From: Streptomyces spiralis
GTDB lineage: Bacteria; Actinomycetota; Actinomycetes; Streptomycetales; Streptomycetaceae
DNA: 64,000 nucleotides
Direction of reading: 5' to 3'
Assembly: GCF_014654675.1 (NCBI RefSeq)
Contig: NZ_BNBC01000011.1
Coordinates: 137,322-201,321 of the forward strand
In this document: in pieces, positions 25,229-33,356 of the stretch
How the letters are laid out: every line of letters starts with the position of its first letter
Numbering within the stretch: the stretch's first letter is position 1
Notes under the pieces: generated by a model
Seen by the model: only the letters and a program-made list of their open reading frames with translations
Database searches by the model: none
What the model was told of the DNA's origin: nothing
Made by a program: the position numbers and the translations under genes

Positions 25229-26359
25229 GTGACGGCGCTGCATCAATCCAGTTGGGCGAGCTTCACCGGCGACGCGAACCCCTACGGAGGCGGTGACCCG
25301 TACGCGGACTACCGCACCGCCGACTTCCCCTTCACCCAGCACGCCAACCTCGCCGACCGGCAGCTCGGCGCCGGTGTCATCGCCGCCAACGACGAGTTCT
25401 TCGCCCAGCGCGAGAACCTGCTGGTGCCCGAGCGCGCCGAGTTCGACCCCGAGCACTTCGGGCACAAGGGCAAGATCATGGACGGCTGGGAGACCCGGCG
25501 GCGGCGCGGTGCCTCCGCCGACCACCCCTGGCCCACCGAGGACGACCACGACTGGGCGCTGATCCGGCTCGGCGCGCCAGGCGTCGTGCGCGGGATCGTC
25601 GTCGACACGGCCCACTTCCGCGGCAACTACCCGCAGGCGGTGTCCGTCGAGGGCACCTCGGTGGCCGGCTCCCCGTCGCCGGAGGAGCTGCTGGCCGACG
25701 ACGTCAAGTGGACGACGCTGGTCCCGCGCACCGCCGTCGGCGGCCACGCGGCCAACGGCTTCGCGGTCGACGTCGAGCAGCGCTTCACCCACCTGCGCGT
25801 CAACCAGCACCCCGACGGCGGCATCGCCCGGCTGCGCGTGTACGGCGAGGTGGTCCCGGACCCGAAGTGGCTGGCGGCGCTCGGCACCTTCGACGTGGTC
25901 GCCCTGGAGAACGGCGGCCGGGTCGAGGACGCCTCCAACCTGTTCTACTCACCGGCCACCAACACCATCCAGCCGGGCCGCTCCCGCAAGATGGACGACG
26001 GCTGGGAGACCCGGCGCCGCCGCGACCGGGGCAACGACTGGATCCGCTACCGGCTGGCCGCCCAGTCGGAGATCCGTGCCCTCGAGATCGACACCGCCTA
26101 CCTCAAGGGCAACAGCGCGGGCTGGGCGTCGGTGTCGGTGAAGGACGGCGAGAACGGCGAGTGGACGGAGATCCTCCCGCGCACCCGCCTCCAGCCGGAC
26201 ACCAACCACCGCTTCGTGCTGCCCACGCCCGCCGTCGGCACGCACGCGCGCGTGGACATCTTCCCGGACGGAGGCATCTCCCGCCTGCGCCTGTTCGGCA
26301 CCCTGACGCAGGAGGGCGCAACCCACCTCACCGCCCACCACCAGGAACTGGGCGGCTGA
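25229..26359 (+). CDS. alc: Allantoicase
   Basis: 376 residues; converts allantoate to ureidoglycolate and urea. It has the characteristic internal duplication: two jelly-roll allantoicase domains, each starting with a near-identical motif (KIMDGWETRRRR near residue 90 and KMDDGWETRRRR near 255) and each containing a GIVVDTAHFRGN or ALEIDTAYLKGN strand. The GTG start has AAGGAAG 11 bases upstream, slightly long. Its gene ends against a convergent SDR gene with a terminator between. Confidence 0.96.
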   Translation: MTALHQSSWASFTGDANPYGGGDPYADYRTADFPFTQHANLADRQLGAGVIAANDEFFAQRENLLVPERAEFDPEHFGHKGKIMDGWETRRRRGASADHPWPTEDDHDWALIRLGAPGVVRGIVVDTAHFRGNYPQAVSVEGTSVAGSPSPEELLADDVKWTTLVPRTAVGGHAANGFAVDVEQRFTHLRVNQHPDGGIARLRVYGEVVPDPKWLAALGTFDVVALENGGRVEDASNLFYSPATNTIQPGRSRKMDDGWETRRRRDRGNDWIRYRLAAQSEIRALEIDTAYLKGNSAGWASVSVKDGENGEWTEILPRTRLQPDTNHRFVLPTPAVGTHARVDIFPDGGISRLRLFGTLTQEGATHLTAHHQELGG

Positions 26360-26447
26360 CCCTCCCGGCTCACACGGACCACTGGTCCACGGCCACCGGC
26401 CCCGTGAACGGACCGCCGGCCCCATGGACCAATGGCCCCACCGAACT

Positions 26448-26487
26448 CGCGGGGCGCGCCGGCCCGACAGCACCGGCGTGCCCCGCG
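26448..26487. terminator. Terminator between allantoicase and SDR
   Basis: 15-bp arms (26448-26462 and 26473-26487) pairing at 14 of 15 positions with a 10-base loop, placed between two convergent stops. Confidence 0.8.
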
Positions 26488-26502
26488 ATGGCTGCCGTCA
26501 CG

Positions 26503-27252
26503 TCAGGCGGCGTGGCCGCCGTCCACCGCGAACTCGGTTCCGGTGACGTAGGCCGCGTCGGCGCTCGCCAGGTACGCCACCGTGGACGCCACCTCGGCGG
26601 TCGTGCCGAAGCGGCCCAGTGCCGTCATCTGCGCCTGGCCGGACGCGTAGGGGCCGTCGGCGGGGTTCATGTCGGTGTCGATGGGACCGGGGTGGACGAT
26701 GTTCGCCGTGATCCCGCGCGGCCCGAGTTCGCGGGCGAGCGCCTTGGTCAGGCCGATCAGGGCCGCCTTGCTCGTCGCGTAGAGGGTCCCGCCGGGCCCG
26801 GGGACGCGCTGGGTCATGCACGTGCCGATGGTGACGATCCGGCCGCCGTGCCCCATGCGGGAGGCAGCGGCCTGGCTGGCCAGGAACACCGCGCGCACGT
26901 TGACGGCGAGCACCCGGTCGACATCGGCGAGCGTCAGGGACTCCACCGGCCCGAGCAGGCCGACGCCCGCGTTGTTCACCAGCACGTCGAGCCCGCCCAG
27001 CTCGTCCACCGTACGGCCAACGGCCCCCGCCGCCTCCCGCGGATCTGCCGCGTCCGCCCGCAGGGCCACCGCCCGCCGCCCGAGCCCCTCGACGGCCCGT
27101 ACGACCTCCGCCGCCGCCTCCTTCCCGTTCACATAGGTGACCGCCACGTCGTGGCCCTCGCGCGCGAGGCGTACCGCCGTCGCCGCGCCGATGCCACGGC
27201 TGCCGCCGGTCACAAGAGCCACCCTGCCGTTCGTCTGCACTGAAGAAGTCAT
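26503..27252 (-). CDS. Short-chain dehydrogenase/reductase (3-oxoacyl-ACP reductase-like)
   Basis: 249-residue classical SDR. The cofactor motif is TGGSRGIG near residue 15, with NNAG in DVLVNNAGVG and the catalytic Tyr-x3-Lys in LYATSKAAL. The catalytic Ser position is replaced by a TIGTCMT segment, so a Thr may serve. The last strand carries VTGTEFAVDGG, the usual SDR end. The ATG at 27252 follows GGGATGGGGG; the long upstream frame has no other support. Substrate unknown; probably NADP(H)-dependent. Confidence 0.9.
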   Translation of the reverse strand: MTSSVQTNGRVALVTGGSRGIGAATAVRLAREGHDVAVTYVNGKEAAAEVVRAVEGLGRRAVALRADAADPREAAGAVGRTVDELGGLDVLVNNAGVGLLGPVESLTLADVDRVLAVNVRAVFLASQAAASRMGHGGRIVTIGTCMTQRVPGPGGTLYATSKAALIGLTKALARELGPRGITANIVHPGPIDTDMNPADGPYASGQAQMTALGRFGTTAEVASTVAYLASADAAYVTGTEFAVDGGHAA

Positions 27253-27478
27253 GCCCCCATCCCAGCGGCCGGCCGGCGCGGGCGCTGGCGGCCAACGGAC
27301 ACCGACGTCGGCCGGCCGGACCCGATCCGGAACCACCGATGAGTTGCGGGGGCCGGTGGGGGCTGACTCCATGACAGGCACCCGGCGTTCACTCGTGGAG
27401 ATGATGTGAGGGCGCCGGGTCGCAGGTGAACTGCCCGCCAATTCACCGCACTTGCCGGGAAACTGCACGGTGCTGTCA

Positions 27479-27508
27479 TTGACATGCCACCTTCTACGCG
27501 CGTCATCA
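27479..27508 (+). promoter_or_regulatory. Possible promoter of the RNase gene
   Basis: TTGACA at 27479-27484 is a perfect -35 hexamer. A weak -10 (TCATCA) 18 bases later would start transcription at about the ATG at 27516, which has no ribosome site. A leaderless mRNA is likely. Confidence 0.35.
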
Positions 27509-27515
27509 TGAGTCC

Positions 27516-27911
27516 ATGAGTCTCCCCCCACGCATGATCCGCATCGGCGCCGCCGGCGCCCTGCTGTCCGCCCTGCTCGTGGGCGGCACCGTCACCGCCG
27601 GCCCGGCGGACGCCACCACGGCCTCGGTCGGCAGCATCTGCTACGGCGACCTGCCCTCCCAGGCGTACGACACACTCGATCTGATCGACCAGGGCGGGCC
27701 CTTCCCCTACCCCCAGGACGGCACCGTCTTCCAGAACCGGGAGAGCGTCCTGCCCCGGCAGTCGAGCGGCTACTACCACGAGTACACGGTCGTCACCCCC
27801 GGCTCGCCCACCCGCGGAGCGCGGCGCATCGTCACCGGTGAGCGAAGCCAGGAGGACTACTACACCTCCGACCACTACGCGACGTTCGACCTGATCGACT
27901 TCGGCTGCTGA
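27516..27911 (+). CDS. Secreted guanyl-specific ribonuclease, RNase Sa type
   Basis: 131 residues. A Sec signal peptide of about 34 residues (IGAAGALLSALLVGGTVTAG) is followed by a mature domain closely matching RNase Sa of Streptomyces: DTLDLIDQGGPFPYPQDGTV, FQNRESVLP, YYHEYTVVTPG, TRGARRIVTGE, DHYATFDLID. The catalytic Glu (in HEY), the Arg residues of TRGARR and the His (in DHY) are present, and the two mature cysteines (SIC and terminal FGC) form the known disulfide. It cleaves RNA after guanosine outside the cell. No barstar-type inhibitor gene was recognised beside it. Confidence 0.95.
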   Translation: MSLPPRMIRIGAAGALLSALLVGGTVTAGPADATTASVGSICYGDLPSQAYDTLDLIDQGGPFPYPQDGTVFQNRESVLPRQSSGYYHEYTVVTPGSPTRGARRIVTGERSQEDYYTSDHYATFDLIDFGC

Positions 27912-27963
27912 CCCCACGCTGCCCGGCGACCGAGCGGCGGTCACCGCTCCCACAGGCACGCGA

Positions 27964-28167
27964 TCACAGCTTCAGGCGCTCGGCGGCGGCGAACAGCGCG
28001 CAGGCGAGCACGATCAGCACGAAGCTCACGAACACCTCGTAGCCGTGGAGGAAGGCCAGGCGCTGCACCAGCCCCACATGCCAGTGGGTGAACCCCTGCA
28101 CCAGGCCCAGCACGCCCTGCACCAGGGCGATGAATCCGAGTAGTTCCAGAACCTGCTTCATGGCCAT
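27964..28167 (-). CDS. Small membrane protein
   Basis: 67 residues with two predicted hydrophobic helices (LELLGFIALVQGVLGLVQG and FVSFVLIVLACALFAAAE) and a short basic end. The ATG at 28167 has a GGGGCGAGAG ribosome site; a second ATG two codons in is the alternative. It is convergent with the RNase gene. It shows no similarity to barstar, so it is unlikely to be the RNase inhibitor. Function unknown. Confidence 0.65.
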   Translation of the reverse strand: MAMKQVLELLGFIALVQGVLGLVQGFTHWHVGLVQRLAFLHGYEVFVSFVLIVLACALFAAAERLKL

Positions 28168-28334
28168 GACTCTCGCCCCGCGGCCCCCCCACGCACATCG
28201 GCCGCGGGGCGAGCCTCGCCCGTCGCAGGTCTGCGGTCGCGGCGGCCTGCCGCGCCGAAAGTCCATTCCGCCGCGACTTCGGTCTCGGTCCCCGGCCGAG
28301 GACGGTGACCGCCACCGACGTCTGCGTACATGGG

Positions 28335-28655
28335 GTGAACGTGACCAATGACGGAACGACGCCGCGATCGCCGGTGGTGACGAGGCGACGGTGGTGGTTG
28401 CCGTCCGCCGTGCTCGACGAACTCGACCCCGACGCCGGACGACCCGGACGGCCCGGACGGTCGCGGAGCACCGCGCGCGACTGGTTCGTCGACTTCTTCT
28501 GTTTCCTCCTGGCGGCGGCCCTGGGACTGGCCGCCGCCGACTCCCTGCGCAACGAGACGCACCTGCCGCACGCCCTCGCCGTCGTCGACCAGGTGCTCGG
28601 CGCGCTGGCCTGCGGCGCGGTCTGGCTGCGCCGCAGGCACGGCAGGCGGGATCGG
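28335..28655 (+). pseudogene. N-terminal remnant of a sensor histidine kinase
   Basis: The reading frame encodes a basic N-terminus and then ARDWFVDFFCFLLAAALGLA and LPHALAVVDQVLGALACGAV up to WLRRRHG. This is the usual beginning (two membrane helices and the WLRRRxP turn) of Streptomyces NarL-partner histidine kinases. After this point the kinase body is absent; a reverse-strand oxidoreductase gene begins, and the orphan response regulator follows on the far side of it. The frame stays open only because of GC bias. A small real membrane protein cannot be excluded. Confidence 0.6.
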
Positions 28656-29621
28656 TCAGGGATGAAGCACGACGCGCCGGCCGTGCAGGTCGCCCCGCTC
28701 CAGGCGGCGGTGGACGTCCGCCGCCTCGCTCATGGGGCGGTGCTCGACCGACCGGGGGCGCAGGCCGCCCGCCGCCAGCAGCTCGTTGAGCGCGGTCGCC
28801 GCCTCGGCGAGTTCCGTGACCGTCGCGTGGGAGATGACGAAGCCGCGCAGCGACCCGTCCTTCATGTACAGCGGGCCGACCGGCAGGACCGGCTCGGCCC
28901 TGGGGCCGGCCATGAGGACGATGCGCCCGCGTCGCGCGAGCAGGCCGACGGCGGCCCCGAGGTCGTGACGGCCGGAGGTGTCGACATGGACGTCCACCCC
29001 GTCGGGCGCCAGCGCCGCCAGTCGTTCGGTGAGGCCGGCGGCACGGTAGTCCAGGACCTCCGCCGCCCCCAGCGACCGTACGTGGGCGTGGTCACGCGGC
29101 GCCGCCGTCGCGAGCACCCGCGCCCCCGCCCGCGCCGCGAGCTCCACCAGCGCGCTGCCCACGTTGCCCCCCGCACCGCCGACCAGCACCGTCTCGCCCG
29201 GGCGCAGCCCGCCGTGCGTGTGGAGGGCCAGATGGGCGGTGGCGGCGGGGTGGAACACGGCCACCGCCTCCTCCGGGCGTACACCGGCCGGCAGCCGGTA
29301 CAGGCGGTCGGCGGGCACCACGGCCTGCTCGGCGGTCGCCCCCTGCCGCCCGTCGTGGCCGAGACTGTCGCACCACACCGTCTCGCCCTCGGCGAAGCCG
29401 CACCCGGGTGAGGCGACGGTGCCCACGAGATCGCGCCCGATGACGAAGGGCAGGGGGATCGGCGTGCGGAACACCCCGGAACGGACGAAGGTGTCCACCG
29501 GATCGACCGTGGTCACCAGCACGTCCACCAGCACCTCGCCGGGACCCGGCACGGGCGCGGGCAGCTCGCCCCAGCGGATGACGTCGGGTGAACCCAGTCG
29601 CTCGATGTACGCGGCACGCAT
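28656..29621 (-). CDS. Zinc-less quinone oxidoreductase / NADP-dependent MDR protein
   Basis: 321 residues of the medium-chain dehydrogenase/reductase superfamily. The N-terminal GroES-like fold begins MRAAYIERLGSPDVIRWG, has PFVIGRDLVGTVASPG, and lacks zinc ligands. The Rossmann motif is VLVGGAGGNVGSALVELAA near residue 155. Quinone reductases of this type reduce enones or quinones with NADPH. The ATG has GGGAGAA ten bases upstream. It sits between a histidine-kinase remnant and its probable response regulator, so it seems to have replaced the kinase body. Confidence 0.9.
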   Translation of the reverse strand: MRAAYIERLGSPDVIRWGELPAPVPGPGEVLVDVLVTTVDPVDTFVRSGVFRTPIPLPFVIGRDLVGTVASPGCGFAEGETVWCDSLGHDGRQGATAEQAVVPADRLYRLPAGVRPEEAVAVFHPAATAHLALHTHGGLRPGETVLVGGAGGNVGSALVELAARAGARVLATAAPRDHAHVRSLGAAEVLDYRAAGLTERLAALAPDGVDVHVDTSGRHDLGAAVGLLARRGRIVLMAGPRAEPVLPVGPLYMKDGSLRGFVISHATVTELAEAATALNELLAAGGLRPRSVEHRPMSEAADVHRRLERGDLHGRRVVLHP

Positions 29622-29714
29622 GACCGATCATTCTCCCACCGGGCCGGCGGGCGCGCGTCCGGTGACGGCGGGGCGGTGTGGCCGGCACGTCGGCGGTTTG
29701 GTCGGGTGGGGCCC

Positions 29715-30389
29715 ATGACCGCGATCCGACTGCTCCTCGTGGACGACGACCCGCTGGTGAGGGCGGGGCTGTCCCTCATGCTGGGGGGTGCCGAGGACAT
29801 CGAGATCGTCGGCGAGGCGGCCGACGGCGGCGAGGTGGCGGCCCTGGTGGAGCGCACCAGGCCGGACGTCGTCCTCATGGACGTCCGGATGCCGGGCGTG
29901 GACGGCCTGACGGCCACCGAACGGCTGCGGGGACGCCCCGAGGCACCCCAGATCGTGGTCCTGACCACCTTCCACGCCGACGAGCAGGTGCTGCGGGCGC
30001 TGCGCGCGGGCGCGGCCGGGTTCGTCCTCAAGGACACCCCGCCGGCCGAGATCGTCGAGGCGGTGCGCCGGGTGGCCGCGGGCGACCCGGGGCTCTCGCC
30101 GACCGTCACCCGCCAGCTGATACGGCACGCGGCCGGCGGCGGCGCCGACGACCGGCGCACCCGCGCGCGGGAACGCGCCGCCGCCCTCAACGAGCGGGAG
30201 CGGGAGGTCGCCGTCCGTGTCGGCCGGGGTCTGGCCAACGCCCAGATCGCCGCGGAACTGTTCATGAGCGTCGCCACCGTCAAGACCCACGTCTCGCGCA
30301 TCCTGGCCAAGCTCGACCTCGGCAACCGGGTCCAGATCGCGCTGCTCGCCCACGAGGCCGGGCTGCTCGACGAAGACGACACGGTCTAG
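29715..30389 (+). CDS. NarL/FixJ-type response regulator, orphan here
   Basis: 224 residues. Receiver domain at 1-120 with acidic pocket D10-D11, phosphorylation site D56 in VVLMDVRMP, T84 and K106. The LuxR-type HTH spans about 160-210 (LNEREREVAVRVGRGLANA, then VKTHVSRILAKL). The ATG follows GGTGGGG. Its cognate kinase would normally precede it, but only an N-terminal kinase remnant at 28335-28655 is present. The regulator may be driven by another kinase or be on the way to loss; its own reading frame is intact. Confidence 0.92.
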   Translation: MTAIRLLLVDDDPLVRAGLSLMLGGAEDIEIVGEAADGGEVAALVERTRPDVVLMDVRMPGVDGLTATERLRGRPEAPQIVVLTTFHADEQVLRALRAGAAGFVLKDTPPAEIVEAVRRVAAGDPGLSPTVTRQLIRHAAGGGADDRRTRARERAAALNEREREVAVRVGRGLANAQIAAELFMSVATVKTHVSRILAKLDLGNRVQIALLAHEAGLLDEDDTV

Positions 30390-30534
30390 GAACCCATGGG
30401 CAGCCCAGGAGCCCAGGGGTACAGGGGGCCGGCGGCATCCGGGTCCTGGGCACTTCGGGGAGACCTCATGCGTTGACGGGGCAGGGGGAGCCTTTCGCGC
30501 TCCGCAGGGAGTTCGTGCTCCGGAGGGAGCGGTG

Positions 30535-31716
30535 ATGGCGGACGTGATCGACCTGACCGAGTACGGAGAGGCGTTCCGCGAGGACCCGCACCCGGTCTAC
30601 GCGCGACTGCGCGAACTCGGCCCGGTCCACCGGGTGCGGCTGCCACCGCCCGAGGGCTACGACACCTGGCTCGTCGTCGGACACGAGGAGGCGCGCGCCG
30701 CCCTGGCCGACACGAGGCTGGTGAAGGACATCGGCGCGGTGGACGCGACGTTCCTGGAGGAGCAGGTGATCGGCAAGCACCTGCTGATCACCGACCCGCC
30801 GCAGCACACGCGGCTGCGCTCGCTCGTGACCCGCGCGTTCACCGCGCGCCGGATCGAGGCACTGCGGCCCCGGGTCCAGCAGATCACCGACGAGCTGCTG
30901 GACGCGATGCTGCCGCGCGGCCGCGCCGAACTCGTGGAGGCATTCGCGTACCCGCTGCCGATCACCGTCATCTGTGAGCTGCTCGGGGTGCCCGAGATCG
31001 ACCGGGCCGCGTTCCGCGAGATGTCGAACGAGGTGGTCGCGCCGACCAGCGCGGAGGCGAACGCACAGGCCGTGGACCGGCTCGGCGCCTATCTCACCGA
31101 GCTGATCGAGGACAAGCGGTGCGCGGGCCCGGCCGGCGACCTGCTCAGCGAGCTGATCCGCACCACCGCCGAGGACGGTGACCGGCTCTCGGCCGGGGAG
31201 CTGCGCGGCATGGCCTTCCTGCTGCTGATCGCCGGTCACGAGACCACGGTCAACCTCATCACCAACAGCGTGTACGCGCTGCTCACCCACCCCGACCAGC
31301 TCGCCGCACTGCGCGACGACCTCGATCTCGTAGACGGCGCCGTCGAGGAGACGCTGCGCCACGAAGGCCCGGTGGAGAACGCCACGTTCCGCTACGCGGC
31401 GCGGCCGCTGCGGATCGCGGGCACCGCCATCGCGCCGGGCGATCCGGTGATGATCGGTCTCACCGCGGCCGACCGGGACGCCGGCCGCTTCCCCGCCCCG
31501 GACCGCTTCGACATCCACCGAGACACCCGCGGCCACCTCGCCTTCGGCCACGGCATGCACTACTGCCTCGGCGCCCCTTTGGCGCGCCTGGAGGCCCGCA
31601 CCGCCCTGCGCACCCTGCTGCACCGCGCGCCCGGCCTCGCCCTCGACGGCCCGCCGGGCGAATGGCTGCCCGGCATGCTGATCCGCGGCCTACGAAGCCT
31701 CCCGGTCCGCTGGTGA
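30535..31716 (+). CDS. Cytochrome P450 (CYP107-like)
   Basis: 393 residues from the ATG at 30535 (a GTG three bases upstream is equally possible; GGAGGG precedes both). The I-helix oxygen-binding motif is AGHETT at 233-238, the K-helix ExxR is E272-T-L-R275, and the haem loop is FGHGMHYCLG with C344 as thiolate ligand. All essential residues are intact. No ferredoxin gene is adjacent. Such P450s hydroxylate secondary metabolites or fatty acids; the substrate cannot be told. Its stop is followed six bases later by a large tandem repeat array. Confidence 0.93.
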   Translation: MADVIDLTEYGEAFREDPHPVYARLRELGPVHRVRLPPPEGYDTWLVVGHEEARAALADTRLVKDIGAVDATFLEEQVIGKHLLITDPPQHTRLRSLVTRAFTARRIEALRPRVQQITDELLDAMLPRGRAELVEAFAYPLPITVICELLGVPEIDRAAFREMSNEVVAPTSAEANAQAVDRLGAYLTELIEDKRCAGPAGDLLSELIRTTAEDGDRLSAGELRGMAFLLLIAGHETTVNLITNSVYALLTHPDQLAALRDDLDLVDGAVEETLRHEGPVENATFRYAARPLRIAGTAIAPGDPVMIGLTAADRDAGRFPAPDRFDIHRDTRGHLAFGHGMHYCLGAPLARLEARTALRTLLHRAPGLALDGPPGEWLPGMLIRGLRSLPVRW

Positions 31717-31721
31717 CCACA

Positions 31722-32174
31722 GCGACCCGGCCTCGACCGCGCGGCCCGGCTTCCATGGCGCGGCCCGGCTTCGACGGGCGCGGCCTGGCTTCCACTGGCG
31801 CGGACCGGCTTTGACCCGCACGGACCGGCTTCGACGGGTGCGGACCTGTCTCCACCGGCGTGGACCGGCTCGACGGGTGCGGACCGGCTTCGACCCGCGG
31901 CCTGGCTTCGACGAACACGGACTGGCCTCGACCCGCGCGGCCTGGCTTCGACGGGCGCGGACCGGCTTCGACCCGCACGGACCGGCTTCGACGGGCGCGG
32001 CCTGGCCTCCACTGGCACGGACTGGCCTCGACCCGCGCGGCCCGGCTTCGACCGGCGCGGCCTGGCCTCCACTGGCACGGACTGGCCTCGACCCGCGCGG
32101 CCCGGCTTCGACCGGCGCGGCCCGGCTTCGACCGGCACGGTCCGGCCTCGACCGGCACCGTCCGGCCTCCACCA
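31722..32174. repeat. 22-copy 20-bp tandem repeat array with 60-bp higher-order units
   Basis: From 31739 there are 22 head-to-tail units, almost all exactly 20 bp, of the type GCGCGGCCTGGCTTCGACGG, preceded by a degenerate 17-bp unit at 31722. Units alternate between variants. The block 31995-32054 is repeated exactly at 32055-32114, showing a 60-bp higher-order duplication. Because 20 is not a multiple of 3 the array has no stops in several frames and gives artificial proteins. It fills the spacer between the convergent P450 and dehydrogenase genes. Confidence 0.95.
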
Positions 32175-32225
32175 CCGTGGACCGGGTCCCGCACCGTGGC
32201 GCCGCGTGCTGGTCCGGTCCGGTCG

Positions 32226-33254
32226 TCACCCGGTTTCGGTCGCGGTCCGTGCGCGTCCCGGGATCTCCGCCAGGGCGACCGGGCGGTGTGCGCGGCGCGA
32301 GAGTTCGCAGGCCTCGGCGATACGCAGGGCCTGGAGGGCCTCGCGTCCGTCGCACGGGTTGGGCCGCTCGCCGAGCACCAGCTCGACGAAGGCGCACAGC
32401 TCGGCCTCGTAGGCCGGGCCGAAGCGTTCCAGGAACCCGGTCCACGGCTTGTCCGCGGCCGGCGGCCCGGTCGGCTCCGTGGACGCGATGGGCGTGCGGT
32501 CGTCGAGACCGACCACGATCTGGTCCAGCTCCCCGGCCAGCTCCATGCGGACGTCGTAGCCCGCGCCGTTCAGCCGGGTCGCCGTGGCCGTGGCGAGGGT
32601 GCCGTCGTCGAGCGTCAGCACCGCCGCGCCGGTGTCGACGTCGTCCGCCTCCCGGAACATCGTGGGCCCGGCGTCGGACCCGGTCGCGTACACGTCGACG
32701 ACCTCACGCCCCGTCACCCAGCGCAGTACGTCGAAGTCGTGGATCAGCGTGTCCCGGAACAGCCCGCCGGACAGCGGCAGCCACGCCGCGGCCGGCGGTG
32801 CCTCGTCCGAGGTCAGCGCGCGGACGGTGTGCAGCCGGCCGAGCCGGCCCGAGCGCACCGCCTCGCGGGCACCGGCGTAGCCCGCGTCGAACCGCCGCTG
32901 GAAACCCATCTGGAGGATCGTCCCGGCCGCCTCCACCTCGGCGAGCGCCTGCAGCGTGCCCGGTAGGTCCAGGGCGATCGGCTTCTCGCAGAACACCGGC
33001 AGTCCCGAGCGTGCCGCCCGGCCGATCAGTTCGGCGTGTGCCGAGGTCGCCGTGGTGATCACCACGGCGTCCACGCCCCAGGTGAAGATCTCGTCCACCC
33101 CGGGCGCCGCCGTCTCGCCCAGCCGGTGGGCCAGCGCCTGCGCCCGCGCCGGATCGGCGTCCGTGAGGATCAGCGAGCCGACCTCGCGATGACGGCTGAG
33201 CGTGTTCGCACGGACGGTGCCGATGCGGCCCGTACCGATGACCCCGATGCGCAT
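32226..33254 (-). CDS. Gfo/Idh/MocA-family sugar dehydrogenase
   Basis: 342 residues. N-terminal Rossmann fold with GVIGTGRIG, then the family motif CEKPIAL near residue 98, and the substrate domain with GGLFRDTLIHDFDVLRW (catalytic Asp-x3-His). The overall pattern is close to inositol 2-dehydrogenases. The ATG at 33254 has only a weak ribosome site. It is divergent from a GntR regulator and next to a CUT2 ABC transporter, so it probably oxidises the imported sugar or cyclitol. A shared operator (TGTCCGGACA) lies in the divergent spacer. Confidence 0.9.
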   Translation of the reverse strand: MRIGVIGTGRIGTVRANTLSRHREVGSLILTDADPARAQALAHRLGETAAPGVDEIFTWGVDAVVITTATSAHAELIGRAARSGLPVFCEKPIALDLPGTLQALAEVEAAGTILQMGFQRRFDAGYAGAREAVRSGRLGRLHTVRALTSDEAPPAAAWLPLSGGLFRDTLIHDFDVLRWVTGREVVDVYATGSDAGPTMFREADDVDTGAAVLTLDDGTLATATATRLNGAGYDVRMELAGELDQIVVGLDDRTPIASTEPTGPPAADKPWTGFLERFGPAYEAELCAFVELVLGERPNPCDGREALQALRIAEACELSRRAHRPVALAEIPGRARTATETG

Positions 33255-33296
33255 GGAAACAAAGTGGGGGCGGACCCGGGCACCTGTCAATCTCTA

Positions 33297-33306
33297 TGTC
33301 CGGACA
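33297..33306. promoter_or_regulatory. TGTCCGGACA palindrome, candidate GntR operator 1
   Basis: Perfect 10-bp palindrome in the spacer between the divergent dehydrogenase and GntR genes. The surrounding 18 bases (ATGTCCGGACAATCTGAC) recur with one change at 34195, upstream of the ABC operon. Confidence 0.65.
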
Positions 33307-33356
33307 ATCTGACTACACGACTTCCCGTCAACCGGCCACGGGGCTACGCTCGGGCC

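Noticed and set aside
28305..29411. A continuous 368-residue plus-strand protein
   Set aside because: Only the first 105 residues look natural (histidine kinase N-terminus); the rest is the shadow of the reverse-strand quinone oxidoreductase.
31460..33058. Repetitive proteins (RSKPGRAGRGQ-like and ARTGFDPHG-like) across 31.7-32.2 kb
   Set aside because: They are translations of the 20-bp array in several frames and on both strands, run into neighbouring genes and have no starts; the DNA repeat is the real feature.
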